Shown here: positions 60,931-64,000 of the stretch, in pieces | Layout: each line of letters opens with the position of its first letter | How positions within the stretch are numbered: position 1 is the stretch's first letter | Origin: Desulfatirhabdium butyrativorans DSM 18734 | Lineage (GTDB): Bacteria; Desulfobacterota; Desulfobacteria; Desulfobacterales; Desulfatirhabdiaceae | Reading direction: 5' to 3' | NCBI RefSeq assembly: GCF_000429925.1 | Contig: NZ_AUCU01000014.1 | Location: 1-64,000, forward strand | Length of the DNA: 64,000 nt | Translations under genes and position numbers: made by a program | Notes under the pieces: generated by a model | The model's database searches: none | What the model was told of the DNA's origin: nothing | The model's input: only the letters and a program-made list of their open reading frames with translations

Positions 60931-62307
60931 CTATCGCCTTTCCCCCATAAACGAGATCCGGATGGCTCGAACCAGAAAGGCGAGCAGCAGAAAGGCCCCG
61001 GCCGCAAAAACGATATCCGGCGCCATCCTGGCCCAGCTCAGCGCCCGGATGACAGGACCCGAGGCAATTTCGGGGCTTCTGGCATACCACAATCCATACT
61101 GAATGGCGTAGCGCAACTGATAAAACCCTGAAGGGATGAGACTGAAAACAGCCATGCCCGCCAGTCCGCCGTTGAGACACCAGAATGTCCAGGCCAGGAG
61201 CTTGTCCGACCAGGAAGCCCGGGTGACGATATGCCGTACGGAAAAGAGCAGCAGGGAGATGGCCAGCATCCCGTACACGCCGAAGAGCGCCGTATGGGAG
61301 TGGATCGGTGTGGTGTTGATTCCATGGGCATAGTACAGAACGATGGGCGGATTGATGAGAAAACCGAATACGCCCGCACCGACCAGGTTCCAGAAGGCGA
61401 CCGAGAGAAAGAAATAAACCGGCCATTTGTAGGGATAATCCATGCCGCCGTCCCGCACGATCCTCAAATGATGGACGATTTCAAATCCGAGAAGACTCAA
61501 GGGAACCACTTCCAGGGCCGAGAACACCGCACCCAGGGCGATGACCGGGATGGGGCTTCCGGTCCAGTACAAATGATGGAAAGTGCCGATGACCCCGCTG
61601 CCCAGATAGAGAAAGACGGTGAAACAAATCGTTGTGAGAGCGAATTTCCGGCTGACGGCGCCGATATGGGTCAGCAGAAATGCCATGACGACGGTGGCGA
61701 ATACCTCGAAGAATCCCTCCACCCACAGATGGACGACCCACCAGCGCCAGTATTCCGCATTGGAAATATGGCTTCCTTTTCCATACATCAATCCGGCCAT
61801 GTAGAACAAGGGAATACTGATGGAGCAGTACAGCAGAAAATGGGTCAGCCCTCCCCAGTCCTGCTCTTCGCGCAGGGCCGGAACGATCGAGCGCAGCACC
61901 AGAAAGAGCCAGAAGAGCATGCCGAGGATCAGCAGCACCTGCCACAATCGGCCAAGTTCGATGAATTCATAGCCCTGGTGGCCCAGAAAAAAGCCGTTGC
62001 TGCCGAAGACCCCGCGAATCGAGAGATAGGTCCCGCTCAGCGCGCCCTCAACCACCAGCACGATAGCCCCGAAGAGCATGAGCACCATGGTTTTCTGGCC
62101 CCTGGGTTCCTTGCCGACGAACGGGCCGATAAACAATCCGGCAGCCAGAAAACAGGTGGCGATGAAAAACACGGCAAGCTGCAGATGCCAGGTTCGGGAT
62201 GCGGCATAGGTCAGGATCTTTCCGAGGGGTATGCCGATTGGTTCCCTGCATGGTGGGCATCCTTTCGGGATGGGGGTTTTCGGGAGATTGGGTGCACCGC
62301 CAGCCAA
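60931..62307 (-). CDS. Nitric-oxide-reductase-like heme-copper subunit, N-terminus uncertain
   Basis: The frame encodes up to 458 residues of the qNOR/NorB type: RTWHLQLAVFF (heme His), HLWVEGFFEVFATVVMAFLL (metal His and Glu), GTFHHLYWTG (His pair) and HSHTALFGVYGM (heme His pair), so the catalytic ligands are present. About eleven membrane helices are predicted. There is no ATG in frame; the first possible start is TTG 62307. A strong AAAGGA site with ATG 62251 lies one frame off. Skipping one base there would give MREPIGIPLGK, which matches the homologous region of qNOR. So there is either a non-ATG start, a frameshift or a base error. The qNOR N-terminal domain and first helix are missing. 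Confidence 0.78.
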   Translation of the reverse strand: MAGGAPNLPKTPIPKGCPPCREPIGIPLGKILTYAASRTWHLQLAVFFIATCFLAAGLFIGPFVGKEPRGQKTMVLMLFGAIVLVVEGALSGTYLSIRGVFGSNGFFLGHQGYEFIELGRLWQVLLILGMLFWLFLVLRSIVPALREEQDWGGLTHFLLYCSISIPLFYMAGLMYGKGSHISNAEYWRWWVVHLWVEGFFEVFATVVMAFLLTHIGAVSRKFALTTICFTVFLYLGSGVIGTFHHLYWTGSPIPVIALGAVFSALEVVPLSLLGFEIVHHLRIVRDGGMDYPYKWPVYFFLSVAFWNLVGAGVFGFLINPPIVLYYAHGINTTPIHSHTALFGVYGMLAISLLLFSVRHIVTRASWSDKLLAWTFWCLNGGLAGMAVFSLIPSGFYQLRYAIQYGLWYARSPEIASGPVIRALSWARMAPDIVFAAGAFLLLAFLVRAIRISFMGERR

Positions 62308-62361
62308 AGGTCTGCAAGCGTCCTTTTCCCATGTTCCTATCCGAAACGATCAGTTCATGCA

Positions 62362-62375
62362 TTGACTTAAATCAA
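62362..62375. promoter_or_regulatory. FNR/CRP-like dyad
   Basis: TTGACTTAAATCAA matches the FNR-type consensus TTGAT-N4-ATCAA at all but one fixed position. It lies between the divergent nitric-oxide-reductase-like gene and the small Cys protein gene, about 55 and 138 bases from their starts. It could control both in response to oxygen or nitric oxide, for example through an HcpR- or FNR-type regulator. Confidence 0.55.
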
Positions 62376-62512
62376 AAACGGCGAAAGAATAGGCAAAAGA
62401 AGACGATTTTCAACGAATCGGAATTTCGTTTGAGCCCATTGGAAAAGAAACGGGGCTTATGTTCCGAAACGGCATTCCCCTGGAATACCCGTGATATGAA
62501 AGGAAAGTGGTG

Positions 62513-62737
62513 ATGGTGCGCCTTTGGAACCGGATGTGGATGCCGCTTTGCCGATGGATGGGATGGTGGGTCGGCTTGTTCACGCTCAATACCAATTGCC
62601 CATGCTGCGGTCAACCCCTTTGTCCGAATGCGGCCCTGGGCGCCGGTCTTTTGGCCGCTCTGCTGACATGCTGTCTGCAAGGCCGAAAGTGGATGTTGCA
62701 GATATGGAATGGCGTTGCACGAAGGCGCATCCCATGA
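62513..62737 (+). CDS. Small Cys-motif protein coupled to a sigma-54 regulator
   Basis: The 74-residue protein has an amphipathic aromatic N-terminus (RLWNRMWMPLCRWMGWWVGL), the Cys cluster NTNCPCCGQPLCP (about 29-41), and a hydrophobic helix (ALGAGLLAALLTCC) with a basic tail. ATG 62513 has AAAGGAAAG about eight bases upstream, and its stop overlaps the next start (ATGA). Both support a real gene. I do not recognise the family. It could be a membrane-attached metal or redox sensor for the regulator. Confidence 0.65.
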   Translation: MVRLWNRMWMPLCRWMGWWVGLFTLNTNCPCCGQPLCPNAALGAGLLAALLTCCLQGRKWMLQIWNGVARRRIP

Positions 62738-64000
62738 AAGAGCAGAGCGATACAACCGTTTGCAGTCCGACCGAGGCCATCCTGGAGAGCATTTCGGATG
62801 GGGTTTTCACGGTTGACCATGAGTGGCGGATTACCTCGTTCAATCGGGCTGCGGAAAAGATCACGGGTATTCCCCGGCAGGAGGCCATCGGCCGTTTCTG
62901 CTCCGAGGTGTTCCGCTCCAGCATGTGCGAAACCGAATGCGCCCTGCGGGAAACCCTGGCCAGTCAGCAGCCGGTTATCGGACGGACCGGCTACATCATC
63001 GATGTCAACGGGACCCGGATTCCGGTAAGCGTTTCGACAGCCGTGCTCCGGGATGCAGACGGGACCATCATCGGTGGAGCGGAAACCTTCCGGGATCTGA
63101 GCGAAATCGAAATCCTGCGCAAACAACTGGAGGCAAAATACCATGTCGGCGATCTGGTCAGCCGGAGCCCATCGATGCAGCGGATTTTCGAGATTCTGCC
63201 GGCCATTGCGGAGAGCTCGAGCACGGTTCTGATCGTCGGGGAAACCGGGACCGGCAAGGAGCGGATCGCCCGGACCATCCACGAGCTGAGCCCCAGGAAA
63301 GAAGGGCCTTTTGTGGCAGTCAATTGCGGTGCGCTGCCGGATACCCTGCTCGAATCGGAATTTTTCGGATACAAGGCGGGGGCGTTCACGGGCGCTACCC
63401 GGGACAAGCCGGGGCGCTTTGCCATGGCAAACGGGGGTACGCTGTTTCTGGATGAAATCGCCGAAATCAGCCCCGCGCTTCAGGTCCGGTTGCTGCGGGT
63501 GTTGCAGGAACGCACGTTCGAGCCGCTTGGCGCAACCCGCTCGGAAAAGACGACAGCGCGAATCATCGTTGCAACCAATAAGGACCTTGGCGAGGAAACG
63601 CGCAAGGGGTCCTTCCGGGAGGATCTGTATTACCGGGTGAACGTGATCCGGATCGAGATTCCGCCGCTTCGCAACCGCAAGGAAGACATCCCGCTGCTGG
63701 TGGACCAGTTTATCCGCAGGTTCAATTCGCTGCAGGGAAAGCGCATTCATTCCGTGACTCCGGAAGTCCTGTCCCTGCTGCTTTCCCGGGATTGGCCGGG
63801 CAATGTCCGCGAGCTGGAAAATGTCATCGAGCACGCGTTCATCCTGTGCCGGGGCGACATCATCACCATCGATGCCCTGCCGGATGAATTCCGGGGCCGA
63901 TCCGCCTGCACGCAGCCGCTGCAGGACATCCGGACAACCCGCGGGATTCTCGAGGCCCAGGCCATCCGGCAGGCGCTCGAAGCTGCGAATTTCAACCGGA
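62734..64000 (+). CDS. PAS-sigma-54 activator (Fis family), C-terminus beyond window
   Basis: At least 422 residues are visible. The N-terminal PAS domain (about 13-130) has a Cys cluster CSEVFRSSMCETECAL. The AAA+ activator domain has Walker A GETGTGKERIARTIH, sigma-54 loop GAFTGATRD, Walker B GGTLFLDEIAEIS and DWPGNVRELENVIEHA. The window ends in the start of the Fis-type DNA-binding region (EAQAIRQALEAANFNR). There is no receiver domain, so it probably senses a ligand or redox state directly. It is divergent from the nitric-oxide-reductase-like gene and is a candidate regulator of it and of nrfHA. Confidence 0.93.
   Translation, partial: MKEQSDTTVCSPTEAILESISDGVFTVDHEWRITSFNRAAEKITGIPRQEAIGRFCSEVFRSSMCETECALRETLASQQPVIGRTGYIIDVNGTRIPVSVSTAVLRDADGTIIGGAETFRDLSEIEILRKQLEAKYHVGDLVSRSPSMQRIFEILPAIAESSSTVLIVGETGTGKERIARTIHELSPRKEGPFVAVNCGALPDTLLESEFFGYKAGAFTGATRDKPGRFAMANGGTLFLDEIAEISPALQVRLLRVLQERTFEPLGATRSEKTTARIIVATNKDLGEETRKGSFREDLYYRVNVIRIEIPPLRNRKEDIPLLVDQFIRRFNSLQGKRIHSVTPEVLSLLLSRDWPGNVRELENVIEHAFILCRGDIITIDALPDEFRGRSACTQPLQDIRTTRGILEAQAIRQALEAANFNR

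Noticed and set aside
62372-62755. Missing N-terminal part of the nitric-oxide reductase upstream
   Set aside because: The minus-strand frames there show no qNOR-like sequence and the region contains the plus-strand small gene.

Overview
The window reads as a chromosomal segment of a strictly anaerobic, Gram-negative bacterium, most likely a sulfate-reducer-like member of the Desulfobacterota. This is inferred from gene content: NrfHA nitrite reductase, an RnfB/GltD-type iron-sulfur flavoprotein with NuoE/NuoF-like partners, sigma-54 regulators, acyl-CoA ligase and thiolase genes, and several DUF1703-type ATPase paralogs. No dsr genes, rRNA or tRNA were seen, so the assignment is not proven. 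Most genes are GC-rich. The 39-47 kb block and the toxin-antitoxin patches look visibly richer in A+T, judged by eye and not computed.

Layout. 1-9.7 kb: two near-identical ATPase genes (one cut by the window edge), an EPS-type MarR regulator, a HicA/DUF1902 toxin-antitoxin pair, a third ATPase, and an exopolysaccharide unit (NusG/RfaH-like antiterminator and a hydrolase-deacetylase-glycosyltransferase fusion). 10.4-13.4 kb: metallo-hydrolase and pyrD, then a rubrerythrin-like protein and a secreted thioredoxin-fold protein. 13.9-24.2 kb (minus strand): a fourth ATPase, cysS, a giant AAA-AAA-Lon protease coupled to an SPFH membrane protein, an alpha/beta hydrolase and a TraB-family membrane protein. 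25.1-35.8 kb (plus strand): leuA, alcohol dehydrogenase, acyl-CoA ligase, thiolase, lipoprotein, MoaD/ThiS-like protein, argC, fchA-like and folD genes. 36.1-39.0 kb: a histidine kinase and NtrC-type regulator. 39.1-46.9 kb: eight minus-strand genes for a phosphosignalling and ion-channel-like system (two PP2C phosphatases, a Ser/Thr kinase, two FHA proteins, a TolQ/MotA-like and a TolR/ExbD-like subunit, and a small membrane protein). 47-49 kb: DUF4143 ATPase and a HigBA-like pair. 49.8-51.4 kb: a double-receiver protein with repeated Cys modules. 51.6-57.0 kb: an electron-transfer operon. 57.2-64 kb: an RNA methyltransferase, nrfHA, a nitric-oxide-reductase-like gene, and a divergent small Cys protein coupled to a sigma-54 regulator, with an FNR-like dyad between them.

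The best candidate for an undescribed system is the 39-47 kb cluster. Its ATGA overlaps, a good sigma-70-like promoter and a TolR-like subunit carrying the channel aspartate suggest a phosphorylation-controlled, ion-driven membrane device with no visible type VI secretion genes. Other leads are the Lon/SPFH pair, the Cys-module double receiver, the RnfB-GltD/NuoEF operon, and a FolD lacking the usual cyclohydrolase lysine next to a cyclodeaminase-family gene.

The intergenic regions are unusual. Twelve degenerate short tandem arrays (period 7 or 6) and at least three families of inverted-repeat elements fill nearly all the larger gaps. Several arrays are regular GGG-N4 repeats that fit the G-quadruplex rule, and two of them supply the stop codon of the adjacent gene.
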